In this document: positions 47,313 to 59,635 of the stretch, piece after piece
Position numbering within the stretch: the first letter of the stretch is position 1
How the letters are laid out: each line of letters opens with the position of its first letter
Assembly (NCBI GenBank): GCA_032622095.1
Contig: CP136061.1
Coordinates: 36,769,797-36,833,796 of the forward strand
Reading direction: 5' to 3'
DNA length: 64,000 nt
DNA from: Siphonodentalium dalli
Taxonomy: Eukaryota; Mollusca; Scaphopoda; Gadilida; Siphonodentaliidae
Notes under the pieces: generated by a model
Databases searched by the model: none
Told to the model about the DNA's origin: nothing
The model's input: only the letters and a program-made list of their open reading frames with translations
Position numbers and translations under genes: made by a program

Positions 47313-48372
47313 GTTTATTCGGATTAATATCCGCCCATAATGTTGTATGCGCGTTGCTATTCGTGAAGTTTTGTTACAATCTCTAAATCTTCTCCAATAT
47401 CTCTACTATAGGACATCATTGTTCCAAATTCAACACAGTCTTGATTAAAATTGCCATATAGAATATTTAAAGGAGGCACCAATCGACCATAAAAATAATC
47501 TATGTGAAATTGTAAATACGTCATCATGAATTCATTCATATTGCACCTATCATCCAGGGGCAGCAGGAAGTCGGCCAGCTAGGTCATGCTGCTCTTGTGC
47601 AATAATACACTTTTCTTAAATATGTTAATGTTGTATAATAGTACTATCAGGTTAGCCCGCCACTGGCGGCGTTCGTCAGAAACATGACAATTTTTAATTT
47701 TTTTAATTATTTTTTTTAATTTCAAATTTTTTAATTAATTTTTTTTTGTTTTACCCGATTTGACCTTGAATTGATCATTTCAAGGTCAAGGTCAGGTCGG
47801 GATCACAATTTAACCCGTCCACGACACTTCCCGTAGGTAGCAAGTTTGAGCTCAATCAGTTCAAGTCTATAAAAGACACACACATATATATCATTTGTGG
47901 GTACCCGTTTCAAGGTGAAGATCGCCTAGGGCGGAAAAACTGACCCGATCCGCGTTTATAGGAAGCCCTAAGTACGTAAGAATCACACAACACGCTCATG
48001 TCTATACTAACGAACACGCCCAGACCCAGACGTGAGAATCACATTACGCACATACGCTCTTTATCAACTACACTGCGGATAGGAACGCTCTTTAACTATC
48101 AACGCGATGAACTCCCGCAGTGCCGTTTGCGGTGATTTTGTTGATTGGGAGTGGATAATGAGTGCTCAGAGCTTCTCCAAAATGCCACGACGACCATTCC
48201 CGTGGGTGTTTACCGTTAGATGGGAAGATTGAGCTCAATCGAGCCAGCCGTTTTGGAGTCTATAGCGACTATATATATACATACATATATATATACGTAG
48301 TTCTCAAAATATATAGTAGATTGTGCAAATAAACATATACACATATCAGACACACCTACAGCCCCACACACA
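47313..48372. other. Unassigned stretch with AT-rich core
   Basis: T/A homopolymer-rich DNA at 47690-47750. Two CGCTCTTT words at ~48055 and ~48088 recall the TTAA MITEs. No gene was recognised. Confidence 0.25.
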
Positions 48373-48667
48373 TACGTACAAACTTTTATTGTGCTACTTC
48401 ATATACTTTCCGATTAATAGTGGTTGCAAATTTGTCCAGTATAATAATAATAATACTGAACAATAATCGTAAAAGGGAGATAACTCCCTTAAAAATCATT
48501 AGGAAGAAATCAGGATACCTTCAATTTCAGTAGCCCTCAGATGCCTACATTCGCTAGAGATTTCGCGTTCCTACTGCCGTTAGTTTCTGAGTATTTCCAA
48601 ATAAACGGAAAACTGCCTCAATAGAAAAACAATATACTTCCTTCGTTACACCATGGAAGTATAATAT
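48373..48667 (+). repeat. ~300-bp direct repeat, left copy
   Basis: About 90% identical to 49752-50053. Contains AAGGGAGATAACTCC, a word recalled as frequent in molluscan intergenic DNA. Edges do not start TG or end CA, so it is not an obvious LTR. Confidence 0.85.
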
Positions 48668-49751
48668 TAGATAAAATCTTGAGATGAAAGAATCGCAGTT
48701 TAGGAACATAAAATGTTAAGTTGTGTGACTGTATGTTATCCTGGATTGTGTATTTTCATCTGAAGTGTTTGGGAGTGACCCCACCCCTGCCTCGAAACTG
48801 GGTGACGTGATTAGCAAATTGTCAACCGGCTCAAAATGTTTTTCCAATGGATTTTAAAACTGTTTTCAGTTTTGTGATCTGCTGCTCTCAGAGCTGGTAT
48901 ATTGTAAATTTCATCTCATTCGGAGACGAATAACATTTTGGTTATTGACAAGCATGTGTGCCCAATTTTAAACTTTGAGGGACCAAATTTCCGACATTTC
49001 CAACGGATTAACGATCTGTTTTCAGTTTCGTGATCAGCTTGTATGGTAGATGTTATATTCCAAGTTTGGGGATTTGGGTGCCACCACTCCCCAGCCCCAC
49101 AATACTGAACCGAACCTGGCAGGTTTTGGCGCACCATTTGCGCTCTTTATTCCGGTCACATCAGCGTGTGATACGGCCTTCAATGTCTGGCAATTTCAGA
49201 GGAGTTGTGGTCCAAGCAGATTAACCGTAAAACAACGCGAATTTCCAGGACCAACAACTCTGGTGTTTCTAATCGGATTACAATTTTTTTTGCTGTATGA
49301 TCAACTTCACTCATGGAATGCACATACCTTAATAGACTATTTTCGTTAAGGATTTGTTTTTGTGAAAACTTTGCCCCCACCCTAATGTAAAAATATAAGA
49401 CCGACCCTGTCCCGTTTTCGTTCTCGCACTGAACTGACAACGACCAAGAGGACTGCGAAAAACGAATTCAGTTATCTACAATGATACGAAAGAACAACTG
49501 AGTACAATAAATTTGAGGTTTGCCTATTTATGGGCGATAACTCCGCACGGAAAGCGCGGACACAAGTTTTGATGCATGTGGTCAGTAGGCCATATTGAGG
49601 TGTGAATATGGTCCAAATTTGGATGCCCCGGCTGCTCCTCATAATTTCCGAGATAGTAAAATGACATTTTTTTTAGATAAAGGGAGATAACTCCAGGAGG
49701 AAAGCGAGGACAATATTCGTTATCTGACGATTAGTTAGAACTCGTTAGCAC

Positions 49752-50053
49752 GAACATACGTACAAACCTTTATTGTGCTACTCCGTATACTTTCCGATTA
49801 ATAGTGGTTGCAAGATTGTCCAGTAAAATAATAATAATAATACTGAAAAATAATCGTAAAAGGGAGATAACTCCATTAAAAAGCATTTTAGGCCGAAATC
49901 AGGATACCTTCAGTTTCAGTAACCCTCAGATGCCTACATTCGCTAGATATTTCGAGTACCTACTGCCGTTAGTTTCTGAGTATTTCCAAATAAACGGAAA
50001 ACTGCCTCAATAGAAAAACAATATACTTCCTTGGTTACACCATGGAAGTATAA
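49752..50053 (+). repeat. ~300-bp direct repeat, right copy
   Basis: Partner of 48373-48667. The ~1.08 kb between holds two more GATAACTCC words (~49528, ~49688) but no reverse transcriptase or other coding sequence was recognised, so a retrotransposon with LTRs is not supported. Confidence 0.85.
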
Positions 50054-50618
50054 TAACAATAATATGTACATATTTACAAATGGGGGAGAGTGGCGGGCGG
50101 GATACATGTATATCATTTCAGTATTGTATGTTGCAAACAAATATTTCATTTAACTTCAATGAGTTTAAAATAACTGTCTGATCCGTCTCGGTATCTACGG
50201 TCGTTGAACCTGCACAGAGCAGTCTCTTCGTACACTTCCGGAGTTCCGTGTTAGGTGTTCCGAGTACAACAATCGATTAGTCCATATTTCTATGTTTCGT
50301 TGTCCATGTATTACGAATAAATATCACTGTTTACCAATTGCCGATGGCATACTTATAAATCACAGCTTTGGTGGCCTCTGCAGTAAATGTTCCGTTAAAT
50401 GAGGTAACTGTTTTAGCAAGTTAAGCGCATAACAAATGAGCGATGACTTTATTGAAATTAAACACGTGGTTTTGCAAAGTGTAACAAAAATGCTCATAAC
50501 GAGTCATTCTGTATTCCAGTTATGCCATGTTTCTTTACAATGCATGCCGTGCTAAAGCAGGTATAACATCTGGAAATGAAATGACATCGGAATATGTTGC
50601 GTGATATTCCCAGACATC

Positions 50619-51253
50619 TTAATCCTTCCATGACGGACTGGAGCTTCCTGGCTTTTTGTGAAAACCCTGTGCCAATGCATTATCTTATATATGCGAGTCG
50701 CCCATAGGGCGCCTCGCTTATATAAGATAATGCATTGGCCTAACAAATTTTATCTTATCTTTTATAATTGTTAAAACATTTTAAATGTAAGAAAAAATGA
50801 TAAAAAAAACAATTGATAAAAAATTTAAGAACAATTATAGAAAATTATAAAATTGTTCAAGAATGTTGGAAAAAATGACACAAATGATAAAACTGTTAAA
50901 GGATATAAGACAAAATGATATAAATTGTTATAAAATGTAAGAAAAAATGATAAAAAATGATAAATTTGTTAAAGAATGTAAGAAGAATTGATAAAACAAA
51001 TAATAAAATATTGTCAGGCCAATGCAATTCAATTCGTTTCAATTCGTTTAATCTTTTTGACCCATAATACATAGGTATTAAGATAACATATAATACATTT
51101 TATGTAGGCTCTTATATGTGCATTGGCCTAACAATATGTACCCTGACATAGCTTGTAAGCCAGTGCATTCTCATATATATGTGTATACCAGATTCCCTAA
51201 TAGAAAGCACTGGCACATGATATTTAATGCAGTCCCCGTCATGAAACGGTTAA
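50619..51253. mobile_element. Hairpin MITE with CCTTCCATGACGG ends, large copy
   Basis: The left border is TTAATCCTTCCATGACGG; the right reads CCGTCATGAAACGGTTAA. The first hairpin 50672-50738 is intact. The ~260-base spacer is imperfect AT-rich tandem repeats (AATGATAAAA words). The distal hairpin is disrupted by a short LINE tail at 51027-51108 and by divergence. Confidence 0.72.
51027..51108 (-). mobile_element. Short LINE 3' tail inserted in a hairpin arm
   Basis: The minus strand ends GAATTGAAACGAATTGAATTG after GTATTATGGGTCAAAAAGA, like the TTGAA-tailed LINE end at 19.6 kb. It splits what should be the continuous GCATTCTCTTATAT stem of the 50.6-kb hairpin MITE. Confidence 0.5.
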
Positions 51254-51947
51254 TATTATGGCAGACGCTTTTGGTTGTAGCCTTCCGCTGGAGGGGAAGT
51301 TTTACAGAAGCGATATCACATCCAGAAATTACATGACCTCGGAATATGCTGCGTGATGAACCCCAGATGTCTGAAGTGGTTCTTGATATTACGACAGACG
51401 ATTTGGTGTTAGGCCCCCACATGATTTGGTGTTAGCGCACCCACTCTAGAGACATCATTGAGTCGTCGACCGGATCGGTTGCGTGTTGACCTGCCCGAAG
51501 AGAACAACGTACTTGCTCTCTTATGGAATGGGGCATTTGTAAATCGGTTACGAACAATGGCTTCGGGAATTGTCATCATGTTAATTTCATCTGCCTTCTA
51601 GTGTAACGCGAAAGTGTGTCCCTTCGTGAGAAATCAATTTCACTCAACATCGAAGCCACAACACCGGGGCAAATTCTCCGGATATAAGTGTCGTGTTACT
51701 AGACGCTGGCAGTTCACCATTGGACCTTTCGACAGCTGTCAATCAAATAATATTATCAGTTTCTACCAATCAGCGTCTGAGCCGGTCGTTTGCTGCATTA
51801 ACAATTCTTTGTTCGCCCTAATTTTGATATCCTCGCATACTTTCGTTGTTAAATGGCATATTTACAAATATATTGTTGTTGTCAAATCATAATGAACTGA
51901 AATTTCGATTTGTGCAATAATGTTGACAATTCATACACGACTACACC

Positions 51948-52504
51948 AGGGGGGGGGGGGGGTGAAAAAAAAATCCGGCAAATATGCCGGGGTGGGTGGT
52001 TGGTCAAAGCCACCAACAAGCAATTTTTTCCGCAACTAAAAAAAAATATTCCTGCTTGTTTTTTAGTGTTTTGGCAATGAGTTGGGCTTCAAACCCACTT
52101 TGAATGAGAGAAATAATGTAATTCTAACTGTAAACTGACTGCAGGCAGTTATCGTGTTGTATTTTGTTGCAAATTTTGAAATCCAAGATGGCCGCTGGCA
52201 GCCATGTTTTTTTGGCCGAATGACCTCAAAATGACTCATTCTTATTTACATGTCCATGTTAACATCCATGATAAATAGTATGCACAGAAATTCATATACA
52301 GCTGTTTACAGTGAATTTCCCCCCGCAAATCTCTGTTTTAGTGTTAAAAGGGGGGGTGGGTGTCAAAAAATGGTCGGAAAAAACTGCCGAAAACGGAACA
52401 AAAATTGGCGGTGGGGGTGGGTGGGTACAAAAAATTATCGAAAGGGAAAAAATGCCATACGTGCCTGAATTTTTTTTCCGACCCCCCCCCCCCCCCCCCC
52501 CCCT
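51948..52504. mobile_element. G-tract-ended element, copy 2, with 9-bp duplication
   Basis: Begins AGGGGGGGGGGG and ends CCCCCCCCCT, flanked by GACTACACC direct repeats (51939-51947, 52505-52513). Inside are two more G-runs (~52350, ~52410). The + strand could form G-quadruplexes. Superfamily not assigned. Confidence 0.6.
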
Positions 52505-53270
52505 GACTACACCACTGTTTTTTTGTTTTTTTGTGACACGCGTCGTATTTTTCACAATTACATACGAAAATAATTTATATTCTCTGGTCTACTGTAGGAT
52601 GTAGACAAGCGCTGTAAAACTAATTAATCTATTTCAGCTGGAGGTAGCAACCGTAAGCTATTTCCACTGGTGAATAGGTGCATCGTTTATTATGCAACAG
52701 TGTTCACCACTACATAAAGTGTTTTCTCAACATACCTAGAGGCCAGCATATGAGTGTTATAGACCCATTTAGTATTGGCATAGAATATTTTAGAGATTGG
52801 CATGTGGTGGGACTAAGGTATACCCCCCATATTGAACATTTTCTAAGTCGAAAAAGAGGGATAACTACACAAACACATGTCAGGCCAATGCATCTACGGG
52901 AATGAGTACATCTTTGCTTTTCGTTACACATTCCACACTTTCTATACCGAATGGTTTCTCCCATTCAGCTATAAAAGTACACATTGGAGAGGTATATTAG
53001 GTGAACAAAGCAGACGACAGACATACGAACAGATAATACTTGTGCGACATACTACGTTAATCGCATGCATGAGTGACATCAGATGGTCAAATAAGGTACA
53101 ATATTAATTGAAATGTTAGAGATGTTTCCAGACCAACTTTTATAGAATCAGCTGTATTATCTGCATGTGTTTTTGAGACAATGCACATTTTTGGATTGGG
53201 TGGGATATTCTGTATGCAACTATGAATACATATTTATACCTTCCTATACTAAATGGGTTCTTCCACCAAG

Positions 53271-53600
53271 TTAAAGTGAAAAGTGAAAAGTGAAACACTC
53301 TGGTTGGGTGATCACATAGAAATGGAGAATAGTCTTTCTCAAAGTAGTTATTTTTATGAATATTAATCCAAATTTACAACACACACCGTCAGTCGCATAT
53401 ATTTATTAAATGCAACGAGCATCGATGGCAAAATAGTTTGCATTAGTTTATCGGCGATTGTTGCGTCCCGAATCGAGATGTAAATATTTACAATTGAGCG
53501 TAGTTCAGACGGTGTTTTATATGGAGTTGTATGGTTGATTTCTTTGAGATTTGGGGCGATGTTAGTAGAATGCCACATTCTCCAAGTTGGCATAGCGCTT
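53271..53600 (+). repeat. Dispersed AAAGTGATGTTAAACAC repeat, copy 4 (diverged)
   Basis: Shares TTGCGTCCCGAATCGAG, TAAATATTTACAATTGAG and GATGTTAGTAGAATG with copies 1-2. The start contains a triplicated AGTGAAA. Confidence 0.68.
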
Positions 53601-53615
53601 GAGTACTAATTTATC

Positions 53616-53950
53616 CAACATATCCTCGCGGAAATACGCACATAATCGACCTATAATGTGAAATAGGTACATTATGTGATTATTTGACTCTGAAATAAGC
53701 AGATAATGGACTCTTTCCCGTTATTTCGTTATATAGCGCGGGCCACAATGAAAACACCTGTTGAAGAACGTACACCTGAAAAGTCGTAAGTTGGCTTATT
53801 TGTGTCATTGTGCGAGCATAGAATCGCCTCATTGTGAGTTGATAATATCACTAAAATGTTCTCATTTTCAGCACATTATTGACTCAAAATTAGGCGATTC
53901 TAAGCAGATTATCTACCTGCAATAAGTTATATTATAAACAGATAATGTAC
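53616..53950 (+). repeat. CAACATATCCTCGCG element, copy 4
   Basis: Same layout as copy 2, through GGCGATTCTAAGCAGATTAT. It directly follows the 53271-53600 repeat. Confidence 0.7.
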
Positions 53951-53961
53951 TGGTACCCAGG

Positions 53962-54126
53962 CACCACCCCATCCCGCCACCCATAGTACCATGTGTATCC
54001 ACATCACCACATGCGGGTCCTACAATAGCACCTTTATGACATCTTTGAGAAATCGGACCGCCAGGTATTCTGATGCTGCAATGGCATCATGCTATCATGC
54101 CACCCACCACCCCATCCCGCCACCCA
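53962..54126. repeat. Direct repeat CACCCCATCCCGCCACCCATA
   Basis: A C-rich word of about 20 bases occurs at ~53966 and ~54110. Nothing coding was recognised between. Confidence 0.6.
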
Positions 54127-54809
54127 TATGTCTTGAAAACATGTACATCAGAATGGTCGTTTGTTGAACGTGTTATCTGAGTATTTCCTTATGGATAACA
54201 ACTCATCAATACGTGGTTAGTATACAAATGGTTCAAGTACAAAGCTAATGTTTCCCGAATAAACTGAAATCACTTAAATGTAGCGGCCAGTGTGAGTATT
54301 GCACCAGTAGGAAGCCTTTGAAACAGTCGTGATTCGCAATACTACTCCGAACGGAGTACGCATATATAGGGATTCACAAAATAATGGCGAAAATAAAAAA
54401 TACAACGTACATACAAAATCCGGGCGGTGAGGTGACACAATTGTCTTCCCATCATCCCCCAGGCAGAAACTAATGGCAAGAGTTTTTTCAGCAGCACTCG
54501 TCGATATGGTGTTAGTTTTTATGAAGTAAGATTCCGAAAGCCAAATTTATAAGGTATACCATCTCAATCGCAAATCCGGTCTATGTAAAAGTTAAAATAC
54601 ATGCACACACTGGAAGTTATACAGTGTTATGTTCGGTTGGGGTAGGTTCATAACATATTCAGGGGAGGGGGTCATGTATACCGTATCATCAGCAAGTTAC
54701 AGATCTAAATATTTGCAAAAATAAAATAGGTGCTGAGGTGAAAAAAGGTGTTTGAGAATGCTAGATTCATAAAAAGTTTCAGGGGAAGGGGTTGTTTATT
54801 TATACCTAC

Positions 54810-54847
54810 GTTATTATAGTGTAATAACGTTATTATAGTGTAATAAC
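54810..54847. repeat. 19-bp palindrome duplicated in tandem
   Basis: GTTATTATAGTGTAATAAC occurs twice head to tail. Each unit is itself a palindrome. Confidence 0.9.
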
Positions 54848-55937
54848 ATACTGTAGCATGCACCATACTTAAGTATAGAGTTCTTAACTGGTTATGAGTC
54901 TTCTTTTGTTTAGACGCGGATATGGTAAACAAGTATATGGACGCAAGTAATGTTTTCGGTCCGGATCTTTGTCTGTTTATCTGCCTGTCCTTCCGCGAAT
55001 ATGTTACGTCATACCGGAAGTACATAAATTAAAGAATGCACATGCGCTAATATGAAATGATTGCATCAATTGCAATTTAAATCCACGTATATACTTAATT
55101 TGGATTCTTATCTGGTTTTATTTTGGTAATAAATCTTAATAAATGAAAAATATTGAATGATTTCTTTCTGGAAACCGATAAAGACGCCATGACGTCACGA
55201 CGCACATCAGGACGTCACAAGCTACATGGGCGCACAAAACACCAGACATAATGGTGTCGATGTCCAGAAAGCTGAGACTCGTATTACACGGGCAGGTTAA
55301 ACCATTCTACCTGCCGACAACTTCGTGTTTTACTGTCATAAATAAATATAAAGTGGACAATAGTACTGTCCATTAGAAGCCTATTTTATGTAACTTAAAA
55401 CTCGGGAAATGTGTTGAGATCATGTCTAAAAGATGTGTGCGAACATATTTCTGGAAACATTCTTTGAAGTTCAAAACATATTCGAAAGATCCTGGTGCAT
55501 ATAAATAATGTCCGAAATCGGTATTTGTAATTTACTTTGGTTTTTGCCACTGTAGTGCAGTGGCACTTGATACCATTCTAGTCAAACTAGTAATTTAACC
55601 CAATTGGTTTAATATATATATATTAGCATCATCGGCAACCAATCGTCTTCACACCCTTCATATGAACGATGCTATATTGTTCCATAAATATGCCAAACTC
55701 CTACGTATTACTGACACTATCATTAGTGTAATAGATCAACTTGAGATATTCTATCCGTATACACAAATATTTCAGCGATGGATGATCTGAGATTTTATAT
55801 CTAGATTTTGTTATCGATCTCTCAAACGAGGGGCCAGCACCCGTGGTTCAAACTGTTGTTGGTAAGATATCACAAAACATGCCAAATGTGCGATGGGCGC
55901 AAGTTTTGGCAGCTCCAGTGGGTGCATTCTAGTTTGT

Positions 55938-56208
55938 TACTGTTTTCCTGATATGGAAATAATCAAGAGCGTTTATATCATTTGTGTATGATTAACCAAT
56001 AGAATTGCGCTCTGTTATGTAAACAGAAGCAAAACTTCTGTAACACGAGTAGGCTCTTGTTTACGTACACCATCGTACGTCTTAACGACAATATACTATT
56101 TACGCGCTGATTATGTTTGGCATATGAGCAAAACTATATATATTTTAATATTCCTTCTGTTGATGGCGATTTGAATATTTCTGCAACGAACGCCGCCCGT
56201 GCCTTTAA
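55938..56208 (+). mobile_element. TTAA MITE, subfamily B, 5'-truncated
   Basis: The right ~270 bases match subfamily B, ending GCCGCCCGTGCCTTTAA. The left part is missing; the match starts near TGTTACTGTTTTCCTGATATGG. Confidence 0.75.
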
Positions 56209-57100
56209 TTCAGAACAGTTCAAGCCCTGAAAAATAAAAAACTCCCAATTTGACAAGACGCCAACACTTCAATTCAAACCTCTCGAGTTCAGGGAATATC
56301 AACCAATGCGTTCTTGTGTGGTGCTGTATCAAATAGCTATACCACTATTTCGGTTTAACGCATATTAGATTCAGTGTTAGAGATTTCACACATGACCTTG
56401 ATTAGTTCACTCTGACAACCACGAGAGTCGATTTGGAGATCATAATGAATATCTCTGAACGAACCACCGTGAGTTGATACGCCCAAGTATGATGTATGTT
56501 GGGACTTCTCATGTATGTCGTGTCCAGAAGGACAATTGGCGAATCTCCGATCAGCCTCCCACAGTGATGTAATCTTATAAAGCGCGTCAGAGGTGATTTT
56601 GTAATCACTTGTACAGCACGGCCACCCTTGTTTTATTGGTAAAATCAAAGAGCCAAAATCAGCGGCGGAGTGTGTACTGAAGGGTAATTGTACAGCCTTC
56701 AAAATTCAAAATTTGCCCAATGTAATTACCAAACTCCATGCAGGGTTTACCTCCCTTGATGATTCCTTAAGACCGCTGACTGTTTGCCTACATCCGGTGG
56801 TCTTCTGCGATATTAATATACTAAGGAACAGAGCAACATGTTGCCCTTATTAAGCACACAGAATATCGAACACAATTTGTGTAATTTCGAAACTTAAGTT
56901 TGGAAAGTCCCACTAGAATCAAAGAACTATATTGCGAAACGGTGTGGTTTGGTTCTCCAAGTATTTCTCAACACAACAGTCTAAACGCATATGGACGACA
57001 GTGTCACGACAACACGCATGGCAGTCAAAAACAAGAGTTCTAATTTGTTGCAATTTTGACGAGTAGTTTGCGTAAAATCATCAACAGAAGTACCGCTCTA
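56209..57100. other. Unassigned stretch with an unrecognised minus-strand ORF
   Basis: A 115-codon minus-strand frame (56355-56702) has fairly even composition and no stops but no recognisable domain. It could be an exon or an old transposon piece. Confidence 0.2.
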
Positions 57101-57148
57101 ATTCTCCATTCTCCATTCTCCATTCTCCATTCTCCATTCTCCATTCTG
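57101..57148. repeat. (CATTCTC)n microsatellite
   Basis: Nearly seven perfect 7-base units. Confidence 0.95.
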
Positions 57149-57337
57149 CCATTATTTTTAGTGCGGGAATTTTCCTCCAAGCACTTAGTATATTTGACTT
57201 TAGGGCGTCGATATCGCATTTTGGCTGGAAAACTCCGCACTAATTATAGAAAACCACATACTAGTACCCAGCCGGCGGCAGAGTCAGAAATGATGTATGA
57301 CCGGTACCCTCTTGTGGAGCTTGTGTAACTACATGTA

Positions 57338-57799
57338 TAGACATATCAGTAGTGTAGACATACCAGTATTATGTAGACATATCAGTAGTGTGTAGACATA
57401 TCAGTAGTGTAGACATATCAGTAGTGTGTAGACATATCAGTAGTGTATAGACATATCAGTAGTGTGTAGACATATCAGTAGTGTATAGACATATCAGTAG
57501 TGTATAGACATATCAGTAGTGTGTAGACATATCAGTAGTGTATAGACATATCAGTATAGTGTGTAGACATATCAGTAGTGTAGACATATCAGTAGTGTGT
57601 AGACATATCAGTAGTGTAGACATATCAGTATTGTGTAGACATATCAGTAGTGTGTAGACATATCAGTAGTGTATAGACATATCAGTAGTGTGTAGACATA
57701 TCAGTAGTGTATAGACATATCAGTAGTGTGTAGACATATCAGTAGTGTATAGACATATCAGTAGTGTGTATACATATCAGTAGTGTATAGACATATCAG
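57338..57799. repeat. 17-19-bp tandem repeat (TAGACATATCAGTAGTG), about two dozen copies
   Basis: Units differ by a two-base TG/TA extension that is often present and sometimes absent, giving mixed 17- and 19-base periods. No coding signal. Confidence 0.95.
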
Positions 57800-58433
57800 T
57801 CGAGTGCGTTGGGACTGGGGCGCTGGTACGCCTGGCCACAATACAAGGTTGGTTGCTCCCAAAAGTGCAGTTGTAAAAATGAAGGTGGTAATCCGAGCTG
57901 TCTGATTGTGCACATAACAGCTGAATGCTGCTACCTATGTGAAACACGGAAGATATTTTTCGAAGCACTTTTATTTATCTCTTGTCGTCTGCTTTTTATC
58001 ACCTTAGCATCCCTCCAACTGAATAATATATCAATTAATTGTAGACTTGTATAACTGAATAGGAAAATCCAGTTGGCATAGAAAGTGTTAATCATGAAAA
58101 TTACAACAATGGATATATATTTATATGATTGTTTCTCAACCGAGTCTAATATTATTTGAGCAGTTTGGGTTTTTTTAAAAGTGGGCCTGTTTATTGTTGC
58201 ATTTTGGGTAGATATAAAGATATAATCAAGTGCAAATGGCGTATCGAAGAATGAGAATTGAACATCGACTCACACCCGAAATTGCCTACTGTGACTACGG
58301 CTCGTGGAGTATTCCTCGTCCCGAACCACTATGTTGGCCTTGTCAACTCCAAGACTATCTATATAACGTTTAGGTGCAGAGAGCAAGTGCGTGCCAAACG
58401 CCGTGACACTCAATCTCCCCGACTTAACCCTTT

Positions 58434-58884
58434 ACCCAACAAAACGGCCAAAAACGCCCAAATAAAGCTTCAACAGCCTAAAATATCTTATGTCTGTCTC
58501 AATAACACCATACAAATATGGATACCATTGGAACCGGTTCATTGACCACATTGTGATGGTTACAGTTATGCCCTGTGCCAATGCATTCTCTTATATATGC
58601 GAGTCGACCATAGGTCGCCTCGCATATATAAGAGAATGCATTGGCCTAAAATAAATTCTTTTTTTAACACTTTTTACCATTTTTTCTTACATTCTTTTTT
58701 TTTTTTAATTTCTTACATTTTTTAACAATTTTTATAATATTTTTCTACATTCTTTGACAATTTTATCATTTTGAATATGTGTTAAGCCAATGCATTCTCT
58801 TAAATTTGCGAGGCGACCTATGGTCGACTCGCATATATAAGAGAATGCATTGGCACAGGGCCGTTCTGTTGGGTAAAGGGTTAA
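58434..58884 (+). mobile_element. piggyBac-like hairpin MITE, copy 4
   Basis: Intact borders. Hairpins at 58578-58644 and 58787-58853. The spacer is longer because of extra T-rich repeats. Confidence 0.9.
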
Positions 58885-59132
58885 ACAACAGCAACGATAA
58901 CTCCCGATAATGCATGATCATACATCTTTGTTTTTCGTTACAACTTCAATATTTTTCGGGAACGATCTTCCACCACAGTTAACAATCATGGATTGCAGTA
59001 TTCTTTATTGCTAGACATGCATGATTTAACATATTACATGCAGAAACATATATACAAATGTGAATTAGGATGCCTACAATGGGAGACAGACACAAGCCAT
59101 TGGAACGACAACTCTATATGCAACTGAGTCCT

Positions 59133-59635
59133 TTAAAGACACGGTTGGCCTTGGTGGTGGGTATCCTGTGAAAATATATCCACCCGTCAAAAACCGCCAC
59201 AAACGGAAAGAACATCAAAATGTAGATAGACGTTGTCCGTATACAAATAAGAAATATCGCATAAACAGTATGTTATGGTCATATGTTTGACCATTGTTAT
59301 GTAAACAAAGGCATACAAAGTTACTTTTCTGGTGTTTGTTTATATTATGATGGTAAACATAAAGAGCGTTATTTGTTGGTGAATACCTGATATGGAACTA
59401 ATAAAGAGCGTTTATGCCATTTGTGTGTGATTAGCCAGTAGCATTGTGCTGTCTTCTGTAACACAATCAGGCTCTTGCTTAGGTAAAATATAGTAGGTCT
59501 TTATGATAACATGCTGTTCACGCGATGGTCATGGTATATATGAACGGAACTGTATGCGTTTTAATGTTTTTTCTGTTTACGGTGTTTGGAACAAATATGA
59601 ATATTTTCGACAATTAAGGCCGCACGTGCCTTTAA
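59133..59635 (+). mobile_element. TTAA-flanked MITE, subfamily A, copy 4
   Basis: Near-identical to copies 1 and 2, with TTAA borders. Low divergence among the four copies suggests fairly recent spread. Confidence 0.9.

Larger units (their letters stand above)
53951..55937. other. Unassigned stretch
   Basis: Apart from the short repeats listed at 53962-54126 and 54810-54847, nothing was recognised. The 106-codon minus frame at 54705-55025 spans the palindromic repeat and is unlikely to be coding. Confidence 0.25.

Noticed and set aside
48373-50053. LTR retrotransposon.
   Set aside because: Repeat edges lack TG/CA, and no primer-binding site, gag or pol sequence was recognised between the two copies.
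52292-52604. Glycine- or proline-rich protein frames on both strands.
   Set aside because: They are produced by G/C homopolymer runs at the end of a mobile element.
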